Both the position numbers and the translations under genes were made by a program. A stretch of 64,000 bases of DNA from Paracoccus kondratievae. Lineage in GTDB: Bacteria > Pseudomonadota > Alphaproteobacteria > Rhodobacterales > Rhodobacteraceae. Where the stretch lies: NCBI RefSeq assembly GCF_009301415.1, contig NZ_CP045072.1:28501-92500 (forward strand). Reading direction: 5' to 3'. How positions within the stretch are numbered: the first letter of the stretch is position 1; each line of letters starts with the position of its first letter. The notes below the pieces were generated by a model that saw nothing but the letters and a program-made list of their open reading frames with translations, ran no database searches and was not told the origin of the DNA. This document shows, in pieces, positions 1-8,795 of this stretch.

Positions 1-2
1 GG

Positions 3-1193
3 CCGAAGGCACGTGCGGCACTGGAATCACTTGCCGGACCGATAGCAGCACCACGAATTGCGGTGCTGCGCGCATTAAGGGATGGCGAAGATCTGATCGA
101 CCGCGCCCTGGTTCTATGGTTCGAGGAAGGGCACAGCTTTACCGGCGAAGAAGTGGCCGAGCTGCATATTCACGGTGCACCGATCATAGTGAACCGGCTG
201 ACTCAGGCTTTGCTGGCACGTGGTCTGCGGCGGGCTGAGGCAGGTGAGTTCACCAGGCGTGCATTCCTGAACGGCCGTATGGATCTTGCCGAGGCTGAAG
301 GTCTGGCAGATCTTTTGGCAGCCGAGACCGAGGCGCAGCGCAAACTTGCCATGCGGGCGACTGAGGGGGAGCTTGGGCAGAAAGCTGACGAGCTACGCTC
401 GGGGTTGATCCGGGCCGGAGCTCTGGTTGAGGCCAGCATAGATTTTGCTGATGAGGATGTTCCCGAGGATGTTCCCGAAGAGGTCTTTGATCTGATCGAT
501 AAAGTGCGGTTGGATATTCAGCAGATGCTTACAACTTATCCTGCCACTGAACGGCTGCGTCAGGGTTATGAGGTAGCGATTATTGGTCCTCCGAATGCTG
601 GTAAATCCACACTGTTGAACCGGATCGGACAGCGCGAAGTAGCCTTGGTTTCCGATATTGCGGGGACAACACGGGATATTCTTGAGCTGCGCACTGACCT
701 GCGTGGCCTGCCGGTGACTTTCCTGGACACGGCTGGTTTGCGTGAAAGCAGTGATCCGGTCGAGGCGATGGGCGTGGCCAGAGCTCTGAAGCGCGCTGAA
801 GAGGCTGATCTGCGTATTCATCTTTCGGTCGATGGCATGCCTGTCGAGGAGGTGAAGGACGGAGATATTGTCATTCGCTCCAAATCCGATCTGGGACAAG
901 GTGAGGGAATGGCGATTTCGGCCATGACCGGGGAAGGGGTCGCAGAGCTTTTGGATATGGTTTATGATCGCCTGCGAGTCAGGGCTGCTGATTCAGGTCT
1001 GGTCAGTCATCGTCGCCAAGCAGAAGCTTTGCAGCGAGCACTGCTTGCTCTGGAAGTTAACAAACATATGGCGCCAGAGCTGCTTGCAGAAGGGTTGCGT
1101 CAGGCAGCTCAAGCTTTGGCGATGATGGTTGGCAGGGTCGGGGCCGAGGATTATCTGGACGAGATCTTCAGCTCGTTCTGCATCGGAAAGTAG
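3..1193 (+). CDS. mnmE: MnmE (TrmE) tRNA-modification GTPase, 5' end cut by window edge
   Basis: MnmE is the GTPase that works with MnmG to place a carboxymethylaminomethyl group on U34 of certain tRNAs. The frame is open and coding from base 3, so the true start lies outside the window and roughly 30 N-terminal residues of the formyl-tetrahydrofolate-binding domain are missing. The G domain shows GPPNAGKST (P loop, near 585-611), [12 protein letters not shown] and SKSD in place of NKxD. The protein ends in CIGK, the expected catalytic C-terminal cysteine motif. mnmG begins 8 bases after the stop. Family assignment is certain. Confidence 0.97.
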   Translation, partial: PKARAALESLAGPIAAPRIAVLRALRDGEDLIDRALVLWFEEGHSFTGEEVAELHIHGAPIIVNRLTQALLARGLRRAEAGEFTRRAFLNGRMDLAEAEGLADLLAAETEAQRKLAMRATEGELGQKADELRSGLIRAGALVEASIDFADEDVPEDVPEEVFDLIDKVRLDIQQMLTTYPATERLRQGYEVAIIGPPNAGKSTLLNRIGQREVALVSDIAGTTRDILELRTDLRGLPVTFLDTAGLRESSDPVEAMGVARALKRAEEADLRIHLSVDGMPVEEVKDGDIVIRSKSDLGQGEGMAISAMTGEGVAELLDMVYDRLRVRAADSGLVSHRRQAEALQRALLALEVNKHMAPELLAEGLRQAAQALAMMVGRVGAEDYLDEIFSSFCIGK

Positions 1194-1209
1194 AGTTTCA
1201 CGTGAAACA
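1194..1209. promoter_or_regulatory. parS: parS site 1 (ParB-binding, one mismatch)
   Basis: The 16 bases AGTTTCACGTGAAACA match the ParB-binding consensus TGTTTCACGTGAAACA at all but the first position, around a TTTCACGTGAAA palindrome. The site lies between mnmE and mnmG and overlaps the GTG start codon of mnmG. Its partner site is 1.9 kb downstream and parA-parB follow, so function as a centromere site is well supported. Confidence 0.9.
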
Positions 1210-3064
1210 TTACGACGTAATCGTGATTGGTGGAGGCCATGCCGGCGTCGAGGCCGCCATGGCCGCTGCCCGTATGGGCGTCGAAACGGCTCTGGTGACG
1301 ATGAACCAGACCGATATCGGCACTATGTCCTGCAATCCTGCAATAGGTGGTCTTGGAAAAGGTCATTTGGTGCGAGAAATTGATGCACTGGACGGGATTA
1401 TGGGGCGGTTGGCAGATGCAGCTGGAATCCAGTTCCGCCTTCTTAATCGTCGCAAAGGTCCCGCTGTGCAGGGGCCGCGCGCGCAGGCTGATCGCAAACT
1501 CTACCGTCAGGCGGCGGGGCAAGCGGTTGCAGCGCAATCGGGATTGTCCGTTCTTCTGGGAGAAGCGGCTGAATTAGTTCAAGAAAATGGCCAGGTTGTC
1601 GGGCTGCGGCTGGCGGATGGGCGGGAGCTTCTGTCCCGACAGATTATTCTGACGACCGGGACTTTCCTCAATGGGCTGATCCATATCGGAGAGGTTACCA
1701 AACAGGCAGGCCGTTGGGGTGACTCTGCCTCTGTCTCACTTGCGGCTTCGCTGAAGCCCTTGGACCTGCCTCTGGGTCGGTTGAAAACCGGGACGCCGCC
1801 GCGCATTGCCCGCAGAAGTATTGACTGGGATAGTCTCGACCAGCAGCCCGGCGATGACGAGCCGACGATGTTCTCTTACCTGAACTCGGCGCCAATGGTT
1901 CAGCAAATCAGTTGCGCAGTCACTCATACCAATACTGAAACCCACCGGGTGATCCGCGAAAACCTCGGTCGTTCGGCGATGTACGGGGGACGAATCGATG
2001 GCGTCGGGCCGCGCTATTGTCCCTCGATCGAGGATAAGATTGTCCGCTTTGCTGACAAAGATTCGCATCAGATTTTCCTTGAACCAGAGGGGCTGGACAG
2101 CGATCTGGTCTATCCGAACGGCATCTCAACTTCCCTTCCGGAAGAAGTACAGATTGCCTATGTTCGCTCGATTCGCGGCTTGGAGCAGGCCGAAATCGTC
2201 CAGCCTGGCTATGCTGTGGAATATGACTACGTAGATCCGCGCGCCCTTACCCCAGCGCTAGAGGCGAAAGCGTTAACGGGCTTGTTCCTTGCCGGACAGA
2301 TCAACGGCACTACCGGCTATGAGGAAGCGGCCGCCCAGGGGCTGGTTGCTGGCCTAAACGCTGCGCTGAAAGCTCAGGGCAGGGGTCCGCTGCATTTCAG
2401 CCGGTCGCAAAGCTATATTGGGGTGATGATCGACGATCTGGTTACCCGCGGGGTAAGCGAACCCTACCGCATGTTCACCTCGCGGGCAGAGTTCCGACTG
2501 TCGCTTCGTGCCGATAATGCCGATCAACGACTTACCTCACTCGGAATCGAAACCGGATGCGTGGGACAAGAGCGTCAGGCTGCTTTTGCCGAGAAGCAGA
2601 GACGCTATACTCTTGCCCGCCAGCGTGCGGAGGCGATCACCCTCTCTCCGTCGGATCTGCGGCGGGCAGGAATCGAGGTTCGTCAGGATGGCGTGCGCCG
2701 CAGTTTGTTCTCTCTCTTGGGGCAGCATGAAATCCCTCAAGATCAAGTACTTGAACTTGATCAGGAGCTTAGTTCGTACGATGCAGCGACCATCAAGCAG
2801 CTGGCCGTTGATGCGCTGTATCATCAATATGCGGATCGCCAGAGTCGGGATGCTGAGCTGTTGCGCAAGGAAGAAGCCGTCGCTATCCCGACTGACTTTG
2901 ATTATGATGCCCTCTCTGGGCTATCGAATGAACTGAAATCAAAGCTCAAACAGCATCAGCCAACTAGTCTGGCTGCAGCAGCGACAATTGAGGGGATGAC
3001 CCCGGCAGCTTTGACACTCATTCTCGCCGTTATACGCACTGGGATGCGCCAAAAAGCATGCTGA
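1202..3064 (+). CDS. mnmG: MnmG (GidA) tRNA uridine 5-carboxymethylaminomethyl modification enzyme
   Basis: MnmG is the FAD/NADH-dependent partner of MnmE in wobble-uridine modification. The 620-residue protein is normal length. It opens with the Rossmann FAD motif [10 protein letters not shown] and shows the family motifs [32 protein letters not shown] and [13 protein letters not shown]. The start is a GTG ([12 protein letters not shown]), set by alignment with the conserved N-terminus; GGAAAG 12 bases upstream is a possible ribosome site. The start codon sits inside parS site 1. The last codons overlap the rsmG start by 7 bases. Base composition is noticeably less GC-rich than genes after parA. 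Confidence 0.97.
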   Translation: MKHYDVIVIGGGHAGVEAAMAAARMGVETALVTMNQTDIGTMSCNPAIGGLGKGHLVREIDALDGIMGRLADAAGIQFRLLNRRKGPAVQGPRAQADRKLYRQAAGQAVAAQSGLSVLLGEAAELVQENGQVVGLRLADGRELLSRQIILTTGTFLNGLIHIGEVTKQAGRWGDSASVSLAASLKPLDLPLGRLKTGTPPRIARRSIDWDSLDQQPGDDEPTMFSYLNSAPMVQQISCAVTHTNTETHRVIRENLGRSAMYGGRIDGVGPRYCPSIEDKIVRFADKDSHQIFLEPEGLDSDLVYPNGISTSLPEEVQIAYVRSIRGLEQAEIVQPGYAVEYDYVDPRALTPALEAKALTGLFLAGQINGTTGYEEAAAQGLVAGLNAALKAQGRGPLHFSRSQSYIGVMIDDLVTRGVSEPYRMFTSRAEFRLSLRADNADQRLTSLGIETGCVGQERQAAFAEKQRRYTLARQRAEAITLSPSDLRRAGIEVRQDGVRRSLFSLLGQHEIPQDQVLELDQELSSYDAATIKQLAVDALYHQYADRQSRDAELLRKEEAVAIPTDFDYDALSGLSNELKSKLKQHQPTSLAAAATIEGMTPAALTLILAVIRTGMRQKAC

Positions 3065-3645
3065 GTGTTTCACGTGAAACAGCCGGGCAGTTGGCGGGTT
3101 ATGCCGCGCTGCTACGGAAGTGGAATCCCGCTATCAATCTGATCGCCCCCTCGACGGTCGATCAGATCGAATCCCGCCATATCGCGGATTGCACCCATCT
3201 GGCTGAAGTTTCAGTTGGGGCACAGGGGAAATGGGCGGATTTAGGTAGCGGAGGCGGTTTACCGGCTGTTGTCTTAGCCATTGCCCGCCCCGATCTTAAT
3301 GTAACGATGGTCGAAAGTGATCAGCGGAAAGCATCCTTTCTTCGTACTGCGATACGTGAGCTGTCGTTGAAAAATGCGCAGGTGATCTCCCAGCGGATCG
3401 AAGTCCTGGATCGGCTCGAAGCAGCGCATGTCAGTGCAAGGGCGCTTGCCCCTCTTCCACGCCTCATGTCATATGTGGAACGGCATCTGGAAACTGATGG
3501 AACTGCCTGGTTGATGAAGGGTCGTAACTGGCAAGCCGAGGTATCCGAGGCCCGGAAAGACTGGTCATTTGACCTGAAAGCACACCCAAGCGCGACAGAT
3601 CCTGACGCGGCCATTCTGGAGATCACGGGAATTCGCCATGCTTGA
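3058..3645 (+). CDS. rsmG: RsmG (GidB) 16S rRNA (guanine527-N7)-methyltransferase
   Basis: RsmG uses S-adenosylmethionine to methylate G527 of 16S rRNA. The 195-residue protein carries the SAM-binding motif [14 protein letters not shown] near residues 61-74. The upstream mnmG stop lies inside its first codons (7-base overlap), so translation is probably coupled. The N-terminal residues VSRET are encoded by a perfect parS site, so this short piece of protein sequence is constrained by ParB binding as well as by coding. Its stop overlaps the parA start by 8 bases. Confidence 0.96.
   Translation: MLSVSRETAGQLAGYAALLRKWNPAINLIAPSTVDQIESRHIADCTHLAEVSVGAQGKWADLGSGGGLPAVVLAIARPDLNVTMVESDQRKASFLRTAIRELSLKNAQVISQRIEVLDRLEAAHVSARALAPLPRLMSYVERHLETDGTAWLMKGRNWQAEVSEARKDWSFDLKAHPSATDPDAAILEITGIRHA
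3066..3081. promoter_or_regulatory. parS: parS site 2 (perfect 16-bp ParB-binding palindrome)
   Basis: TGTTTCACGTGAAACA is an exact match to the bacterial parS consensus. It lies within codons 3-8 of rsmG. With site 1 and the adjacent parAB genes it marks this as a chromosome-segregation locus, normally close to the replication origin. Confidence 0.96.
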
Positions 3646-4414
3646 TACTCGCATTATTGCCGTTGCAAACCAGAAGGGTGGGGTTGGTAAAACCACCACG
3701 GCCATCAACTTGGGTGCGGCGCTGGCCGAGCAGGGCCAGAAAGTTGCAATTATAGACCTTGATCCTCAGGGCAATGCATCCACAGGATTAGGTGTGCCGC
3801 TGGAAGAGCGCGAGCTTACCTCTTATGATCTGCTGACCGGGGAGCAGACACTTCAGGACACCCTTCAAGACACCGATATTTCCGACCTGCAAATCGTGCC
3901 GTCAAACCGTGATCTGGCCTCAGCGGATCTTGAGCTGTCCAGTCGTGCCGGCCGAACGCAGCTTTTGCGGCGCAAGCTTTCGGGTACGATGGAATTCGAC
4001 TATATCCTGATCGACTGTCCGCCGGCGCTTGGACTGCTGACGGTTAACGCGATGGTGGCTGCGCATAGTGTGCTGGTACCGCTGCAAGCAGAATTCTACG
4101 CGCTTGAAGGGCTGTCGCAGCTTTTGATGACGGTGCGCGAGGTGCGTCAGACCGCCAATCCCGATTTACGGATCGAAGGCGTGCTTTTGACCATGGCCGA
4201 CAGCCGCAACAACCTGTCCCAGCAGGTTGAGGCTGATGCGCGTAACACCCTGTCTGGCCTTGTCTATCGCACGGTGATTCCGCGTAATGTCCGCTTGTCC
4301 GAAGCGCCTTCTCATGCAAAGCCAGTGCTGCATTACGATCCGAATTCCAAAGGAAGCCAGGCCTATCGTGAGCTGGCAAAGGAATTCTTGTCCCGTCAAT
4401 TAGCGACCGCCTGA
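3638..4414 (+). CDS. parA: ParA chromosome-partitioning ATPase
   Basis: ParA is a deviant-Walker ATPase that moves ParB-parS complexes during chromosome segregation. The 258-residue protein starts with IIAVANQKGGVGKTTTAIN, the deviant Walker A motif with its signature lysine, and has IDLDPQGNAS and LIDCPPALG further on. It has no N-terminal DNA-binding extension, which fits a chromosomal ParA (Soj type) rather than a P1-type plasmid ParA. The start overlaps rsmG, and parB follows after 9 bases, so the genes appear to form one operon. Confidence 0.97.
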   Translation: MLDTRIIAVANQKGGVGKTTTAINLGAALAEQGQKVAIIDLDPQGNASTGLGVPLEERELTSYDLLTGEQTLQDTLQDTDISDLQIVPSNRDLASADLELSSRAGRTQLLRRKLSGTMEFDYILIDCPPALGLLTVNAMVAAHSVLVPLQAEFYALEGLSQLLMTVREVRQTANPDLRIEGVLLTMADSRNNLSQQVEADARNTLSGLVYRTVIPRNVRLSEAPSHAKPVLHYDPNSKGSQAYRELAKEFLSRQLATA

Positions 4415-4423
4415 GGAGGAATC

Positions 4424-5302
4424 ATGGTAGAGAACAGGGTAGAAAGACGTGGTCTTGGCCGTGGCCTCTCGGCGCTGATGGCCGATGTGGACCTGATTCC
4501 GTCCGAGCGTCCGGCACCGCGCCAGATGCTTCCGGTCGAACAGATCACCCCCAACCCCGACCAGCCCCGCCGCAGTTTTGCGCCTGAGGCGCTGCAGGAG
4601 CTGGCCGATTCGCTTCGCCACCGCGGCATGCTGCAGCCGCTGATCGTGCGTCCGCATCCGACTGATCGGGGGCTTTACCAGATTGTCGCCGGCGAACGTC
4701 GCTGGCGTGCAGCACAGATTGCCCAGCTGCATGAAGTTCCGGTCATCGTTCGTGACCTGAACGATACCGAAGTGCTGGAAGTTGCGATTGTCGAGAACAT
4801 TCAGCGCGCAGATCTGAACGCGATCGAGGAGGCGAGCTCGTATCGCCAGCTCATGGAGCGTTTCGGCCATACGCAAGAAAAGCTGGCCGAAGCACTGAAC
4901 AAAAGCCGCAGCCATATCGCCAACTTGCTTCGCCTGTTGAACCTGCCCGATCAGATTCAGGCCTGGCTCAAAGAAGGCAAACTGACTGCCGGTCACGCCC
5001 GTGCCCTGATCACTGCGCCGAATGCGGTTGAGCTGGCACGCAGGGTGATTGAAAAGAACCTGTCGGTGCGCGAAACCGAAGAACTGGTTCGCCGGCAAGC
5101 CGAGGGTCCGAGGGCCCAGAAGCCCAGGGCGCCCAAGCAGGAAAAGGACGCAGACACCCGCGCCCTCGAGGGTGATCTGAGCGCGCATCTGAAGATGAAA
5201 GTGACGATCAGTCACTCGGGAACTGACGGAGGTCAGCTGGTGATTTCCTATCGCGACCTTGATCAGCTTGATCGTCTTTGCCAGATTCTTGCCGGGAACT
5301 GA
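4424..5302 (+). CDS. parB: ParB chromosome-partitioning protein (parS-binding CTPase)
   Basis: ParB binds parS and spreads as a CTP-dependent clamp. The 292-residue protein has the N-terminal RRGLGRGLSALMAD segment used to contact ParA, then the ParB/Srx nuclease-like domain with ITPNPDQPRR and the CTP-binding motif GERRWRAA, followed by a helix-turn-helix region (KSRSHIANLLRLL) and a short C-terminal dimerisation domain. A strong ribosome site GGAGGA precedes the ATG. It ends before a bidirectional terminator that separates it from grpE. Confidence 0.97.
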   Translation: MVENRVERRGLGRGLSALMADVDLIPSERPAPRQMLPVEQITPNPDQPRRSFAPEALQELADSLRHRGMLQPLIVRPHPTDRGLYQIVAGERRWRAAQIAQLHEVPVIVRDLNDTEVLEVAIVENIQRADLNAIEEASSYRQLMERFGHTQEKLAEALNKSRSHIANLLRLLNLPDQIQAWLKEGKLTAGHARALITAPNAVELARRVIEKNLSVRETEELVRRQAEGPRAQKPRAPKQEKDADTRALEGDLSAHLKMKVTISHSGTDGGQLVISYRDLDQLDRLCQILAGN

Positions 5303-5366
5303 TACTATATCTGGTATATTTGGTCTATATTCCCACAAAACCAGCCAGATCAATCAATTACGCATG

Positions 5367-5399
5367 AAAAAACCCCCGGGGTTAGCTCCCGGGGGTTTT
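5367..5399. terminator. Bidirectional intrinsic terminator between parB and grpE
   Basis: A 12-bp perfect stem, AAAACCCCCGGG / CCCGGGGGTTTT, encloses a 7-base loop. It carries A residues on the left and T residues on the right, so it can end transcription from parB on the plus strand and from hrcA-grpE on the minus strand. The two operons converge here. Confidence 0.92.
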
Positions 5400-5420
5400 G
5401 TCTGGGAAGACGGGTAGTTC

Positions 5421-5963
5421 CTAGCTGGCAGGGGTTGAACTGACGCCAACCTTGGCCGGGCGGAGCAGACGGTCATGCAGCATGAAACCGTTATCCATAA
5501 CCTGAATGATATTGCCGGCGATGGTGCCGGGAACCGGCGCCTCAAACATCGCCTCATGTTTCTGCGGGTCGAATTTCTCGCCGATTTCGGGGGTAATGAC
5601 CTGAATTCCGTGCTTGGCAAAGACGTTGTTCAGCTCGCGCAGGGTCAACTCCACGCCTTCGATCAGTGCGGCTGCCGCGGCGCGCTGCTCTTCGCCGGCG
5701 GCCTCCAGGGCGCGGGTCAGTGCGTCATGTACCGGCAAAAGGTCACGCGCAAGTCGCGAGCCGCCGTACTGCTCGGCTTCGCGGCGGTCCTTGTCGGCGC
5801 GTTTGCGGGCATTCTCTGCATCGGCAAGCGCGCGGATAAACCGGTCGCGATAGTCGTCCCGTTCGGCGATCAGAGCCTCGACATCGGGCGAGGCCTGTTC
5901 ATCGGCCAGCGGGTCGATGGTTTCCTCGTCCAGCGGGCTGCCGTTCGCGTTTTCCTTTGTCAT
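5421..5963 (-). CDS. grpE: GrpE nucleotide-exchange factor
   Basis: GrpE releases ADP from DnaK. The 180-residue protein has the long N-terminal helix (RFIRALADAENARKRADKD) and the C-terminal beta domain with the conserved HEAMFEAPVPG and GFMLHDRLLRPAKVGV. The N-terminal 30 residues are acidic and low in complexity, as usual. It follows hrcA by 7 bases on the minus strand, so the two are probably co-transcribed and shared in heat-shock control. Confidence 0.96.
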   Translation of the reverse strand: MTKENANGSPLDEETIDPLADEQASPDVEALIAERDDYRDRFIRALADAENARKRADKDRREAEQYGGSRLARDLLPVHDALTRALEAAGEEQRAAAAALIEGVELTLRELNNVFAKHGIQVITPEIGEKFDPQKHEAMFEAPVPGTIAGNIIQVMDNGFMLHDRLLRPAKVGVSSTPAS

Positions 5964-5970
5964 ATCCTCA

Positions 5971-7050
5971 TCATCCTTTCCGGCCAGAGATCACCCGGCC
6001 GACAAGCTGCGCAGTATAGTCCACGATCGGGACGATGCGGCCATAGTTCAGCCGCGTCGGACCGATTACACCGACCGCGCCAACAATCTTCCGGTCGGCA
6101 TTCATATAGGGCGAAACGACCAGAGAGGAACCGGAAAGTGAAAAAAGCTTGTTTTCCGAGCCGATGAAAATACGCACACCCTCACCCTGCTCGGCCAGTT
6201 CCAGAAACTCGGCGATGTCGCGCTTGCGCTCCAGATCGTCGAAAAGCCGGCGGACGCGGTCCAGATCGGCCTGTTCATGGGCCAGCAAATTGGCGCGTCC
6301 ACGCACGATCAGGCGCGGATCGTTGTTTTCCCCGTCCCACATCGCCAGGCCCGAGGACGCAAGCTCGGCCGCCATGCTGTTCAGCTGACGGCGGCTTGCC
6401 TCGATCTCCTGTGCGACACTGCGCCGCAGTTCGGCCAGTGTGCGGCCCTCGGCCACGGTATTGAGGAAATTCGCTGCTTCGCGCATGGCGCTGGCGGTAT
6501 GGCCGGGCGGGGGGGTAAATATACGATTCTCAACCCGACCATCGGCAAAGACCAGCACGACCAGCGCCCGGTCGGCCGCAAGGCCGATGAACTCAATATG
6601 CCGGACAGGGGCCTCTTGCTTGGGCATCAGCACCAGCGAGGCACCCTGCGTCAGCGCCGACAGTGCCGTACTGACCCGGTCAAGCATCGCGCCGGTGTCG
6701 CCGCTTTCATCGCCAAGCGTTTCCTCGATCATCTCGCGATCAGTGGACGAGACCGGACCGGCCTCCATCAGCCCGTCGACGAACAGCCGCAGCCCCAGCT
6801 GGGTCGGCATACGCCCGGCCGAGATGTGCGGGTGATCAAGCAGGCCCAGAAGCTCAAGGTCCTGCATCACATTGCGGATTGTTGCTGCGCTGACTTTTTC
6901 GGTCATTTCCCGGGTCAGCGTGCGTGAGCCGACGGGCTCACCAGTGGCGAGATAGGCTTCGACCACGCGCCGAAACACTTCGCGCGAGCGGTCGTTCAGA
7001 TCGGATAGCAGCGGAGTTTCAGGCATTGGCAATCTGGTCAGGTCGTTCAC
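5971..7050 (-). CDS. hrcA: HrcA heat-inducible transcription repressor
   Basis: HrcA represses chaperone genes by binding CIRCE elements. The 359-residue protein has the N-terminal winged helix (residues about 15-80, including GEPVGSRTL and SAATIRNVMQDLE) and the conserved C-terminal regulatory domain ending in GPTRLNYGRIVPIVDYTAQ. It heads the hrcA-grpE pair and is divergent from rph. No CIRCE element (TTAGCACTC-N9-GAGTGCTAA) is visible in the 62 bases between hrcA and rph, so autoregulation through an adjacent CIRCE is not supported here. Confidence 0.95.
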   Translation of the reverse strand: MNDLTRLPMPETPLLSDLNDRSREVFRRVVEAYLATGEPVGSRTLTREMTEKVSAATIRNVMQDLELLGLLDHPHISAGRMPTQLGLRLFVDGLMEAGPVSSTDREMIEETLGDESGDTGAMLDRVSTALSALTQGASLVLMPKQEAPVRHIEFIGLAADRALVVLVFADGRVENRIFTPPPGHTASAMREAANFLNTVAEGRTLAELRRSVAQEIEASRRQLNSMAAELASSGLAMWDGENNDPRLIVRGRANLLAHEQADLDRVRRLFDDLERKRDIAEFLELAEQGEGVRIFIGSENKLFSLSGSSLVVSPYMNADRKIVGAVGVIGPTRLNYGRIVPIVDYTAQLVGRVISGRKG

Positions 7051-7112
7051 GGGTTGCAGTCGATAGCGTCAGACCTGTATCTGAACAGCAAAACCCCCGA
7101 AAGGAATGAAAG

Positions 7113-7835
7113 ATGCGTCCCTCAGGCAGGAATTTAAGTGATATGCGCCCGATTTCAATCGAAACCGGGGTTTTGCGCCACGCTGAGGGCTCGTGCCTGA
7201 TCTCTTGTGGCGATACGCGCGTGCTTTGCTCGGCCACGATCGAGGATAAGGCGCCGCCCTTTCTTAAGGGTTCGGGACAGGGCTGGGTGACGGCGGAATA
7301 CGGAATGCTGCCGCGCGCCACGAACAGCCGCAACCGGCGCGAGGCTGCGGCGGGCCGCCAATCGGGCCGCACTCAGGAAATCCAGCGCCTGATCGGACGC
7401 GCCCTGCGCGCCGGCGTCGATCGCCGCGCCCTTGGCGAGCGGCAGATCGTCATCGACTGCGACGTGATCCAGGCTGATGGCGGCACGCGCTGCGCCTCCA
7501 TCACCGGTGGCTGGGTGGCGCTGCGGCTGGCGGTCAACCGACTGCTCAAGGCCGGGATCATCACCTCTGATCCGATCGTGGACCATGTCGCTGCGGTGTC
7601 CTGCGGGATCTATGCCGGTCAGGCGGTGCTGGATCTGGACTATGCCGAGGACAGCGAGGCAGGCACGGACGGCAATTTCATCATGACCGGCGCGGGCCGC
7701 CTGATCGAGGTGCAGATGTCGGCCGAGGGTGCGACTTTTACCCGGTCCGAGATGAACCAGCTGCTTGATCTTGCCGAGGCAGGCGTCGCCGAACTGGTCC
7801 GTGCCCAGAACGAGGCGATCTCATGCGCAAGCTGA
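7113..7835 (+). CDS. rph: Ribonuclease PH
   Basis: RNase PH trims tRNA 3' ends by phosphorolysis. The 240-residue protein has the family hallmarks: MRPSGR at the start, [21 protein letters not shown], the [15 protein letters not shown] block, [13 protein letters not shown] and a C-terminal [10 protein letters not shown]. The ATG is preceded by AAGGAATGAAAG. It is divergent from hrcA, and its last 13 bases overlap rdgB, a common pairing in alphaproteobacteria. Confidence 0.97.
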   Translation: MRPSGRNLSDMRPISIETGVLRHAEGSCLISCGDTRVLCSATIEDKAPPFLKGSGQGWVTAEYGMLPRATNSRNRREAAAGRQSGRTQEIQRLIGRALRAGVDRRALGERQIVIDCDVIQADGGTRCASITGGWVALRLAVNRLLKAGIITSDPIVDHVAAVSCGIYAGQAVLDLDYAEDSEAGTDGNFIMTGAGRLIEVQMSAEGATFTRSEMNQLLDLAEAGVAELVRAQNEAISCAS

Positions 7836-8428
7836 CCGAAAGAAAGCTGCTGCTTGCCACCCATAATCGCGGCAAGCTTGAAGAGATCCGCGCCATGATG
7901 GCCCCGCACGGGATCGAGGTCGTCAGCGCCGGAGAGCTGGGTCTGCCCGAACCCGCCGAGACCGAAAACAGCTTTATCGGTAATGCCCGCATCAAGGCGC
8001 TGGCCGCGATGCAGGCGACTGGCCTGCTGGTGCTTGCCGATGATAGTGGGATCACGGTTGACGGGCTTGATGGTGCACCCGGCGTCTATACCGCCGATTG
8101 GGCCGAGACGCCGAACGGGCGCGATTTCATGCAGGCCATGACACGTACCTGGCGCGAGCTTGATGAACGCGGCGTGCCCGAGCCACGCACCGCCCAATTC
8201 CGCGCTACGCTGATCCTACTGTGGCCTGACGGGCATGAAGAGATCTTTGAGGGTGTCGCTCCGGGCCATCTGGTCTGGCCGCCGCGTGGGGAACAGGGCC
8301 ATGGATACGACCCGATCTTTGTGCCCGAAGGTCATGACGTGACCTATGCCGAAATGCCTGCCGAGCAAAAGAACGCGATCAGCCACCGCGCCCGCGCCTT
8401 TCGTCAATTGGAGGCGTTCCTTGCGTAG
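7823..8428 (+). CDS. rdgB: RdgB XTP/dITP (Ham1-type) pyrophosphatase
   Basis: RdgB hydrolyses deaminated purine nucleotides (dITP, XTP) to keep them out of DNA and RNA. The 201-residue protein has the Ham1 motifs [11 protein letters not shown] near the start, [31 protein letters not shown], and the C-terminal [10 protein letters not shown] and ISHRARAF. It overlaps both neighbours (rph upstream, the RidA-like gene downstream), so it is likely part of one transcription unit running to hemW. Confidence 0.96.
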   Translation: MRKLTERKLLLATHNRGKLEEIRAMMAPHGIEVVSAGELGLPEPAETENSFIGNARIKALAAMQATGLLVLADDSGITVDGLDGAPGVYTADWAETPNGRDFMQAMTRTWRELDERGVPEPRTAQFRATLILLWPDGHEEIFEGVAPGHLVWPPRGEQGHGYDPIFVPEGHDVTYAEMPAEQKNAISHRARAFRQLEAFLA

Positions 8429-8795
8429 AATCTCGACCGGTTCCCCCTTTGAGGCCGCACTTGGCTACAGCCGTGCGGTGGTCAGGGGGCCGTGGTGCTT
8501 TGTTTCGGGAACCACGGGCTATGATTACACGGCCATGACCATGCCGGAAAGTGCGGCAGATCAGGCGCGTAATGCATTTGCCACCATCTTTGCCACGCTG
8601 GCCGAGGCCGGTTTTGCACCCGCTGATATCGTGCGGGTGCAATACACGATCACCGATCCCCGGATCATTGATGAGATTACCCCGGTTCTGGGCGAAGCGA
8701 TGAAGGATGCGTTACCTGCCGCGACAATGGTTGTAGCGGGGCTCATCAGACCCGAAATGAAGGTCGAGATCGAAGTGACCGCCTATCGGGAATGA
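8421..8795 (+). CDS. RidA/YjgF-family protein
   Basis: This 124-residue protein belongs to the RidA (YjgF/UK114) superfamily, whose best-known members deaminate reactive enamine/imine intermediates. Visible family features are a GPWCFVSGTTG segment, DQARNAFATIFATLAEAGF and VRVQYTIT. The catalytic-type RidA arginine context is not clearly present, so it may be one of the Rid subfamilies of unknown activity. I chose the TTG at 8421 because GGAGG lies 6 bases upstream and homology begins there; the frame is open further upstream inside rdgB. Its end overlaps hemW (ATGA). Confidence 0.85.
   Translation: MRRISTGSPFEAALGYSRAVVRGPWCFVSGTTGYDYTAMTMPESAADQARNAFATIFATLAEAGFAPADIVRVQYTITDPRIIDEITPVLGEAMKDALPAATMVVAGLIRPEMKVEIEVTAYRE

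Noticed and set aside
7051..7112. Possible CIRCE element between hrcA and rph
   Set aside because: No TTAGCACTC/GAGTGCTAA inverted repeat could be found in the gap on either strand.
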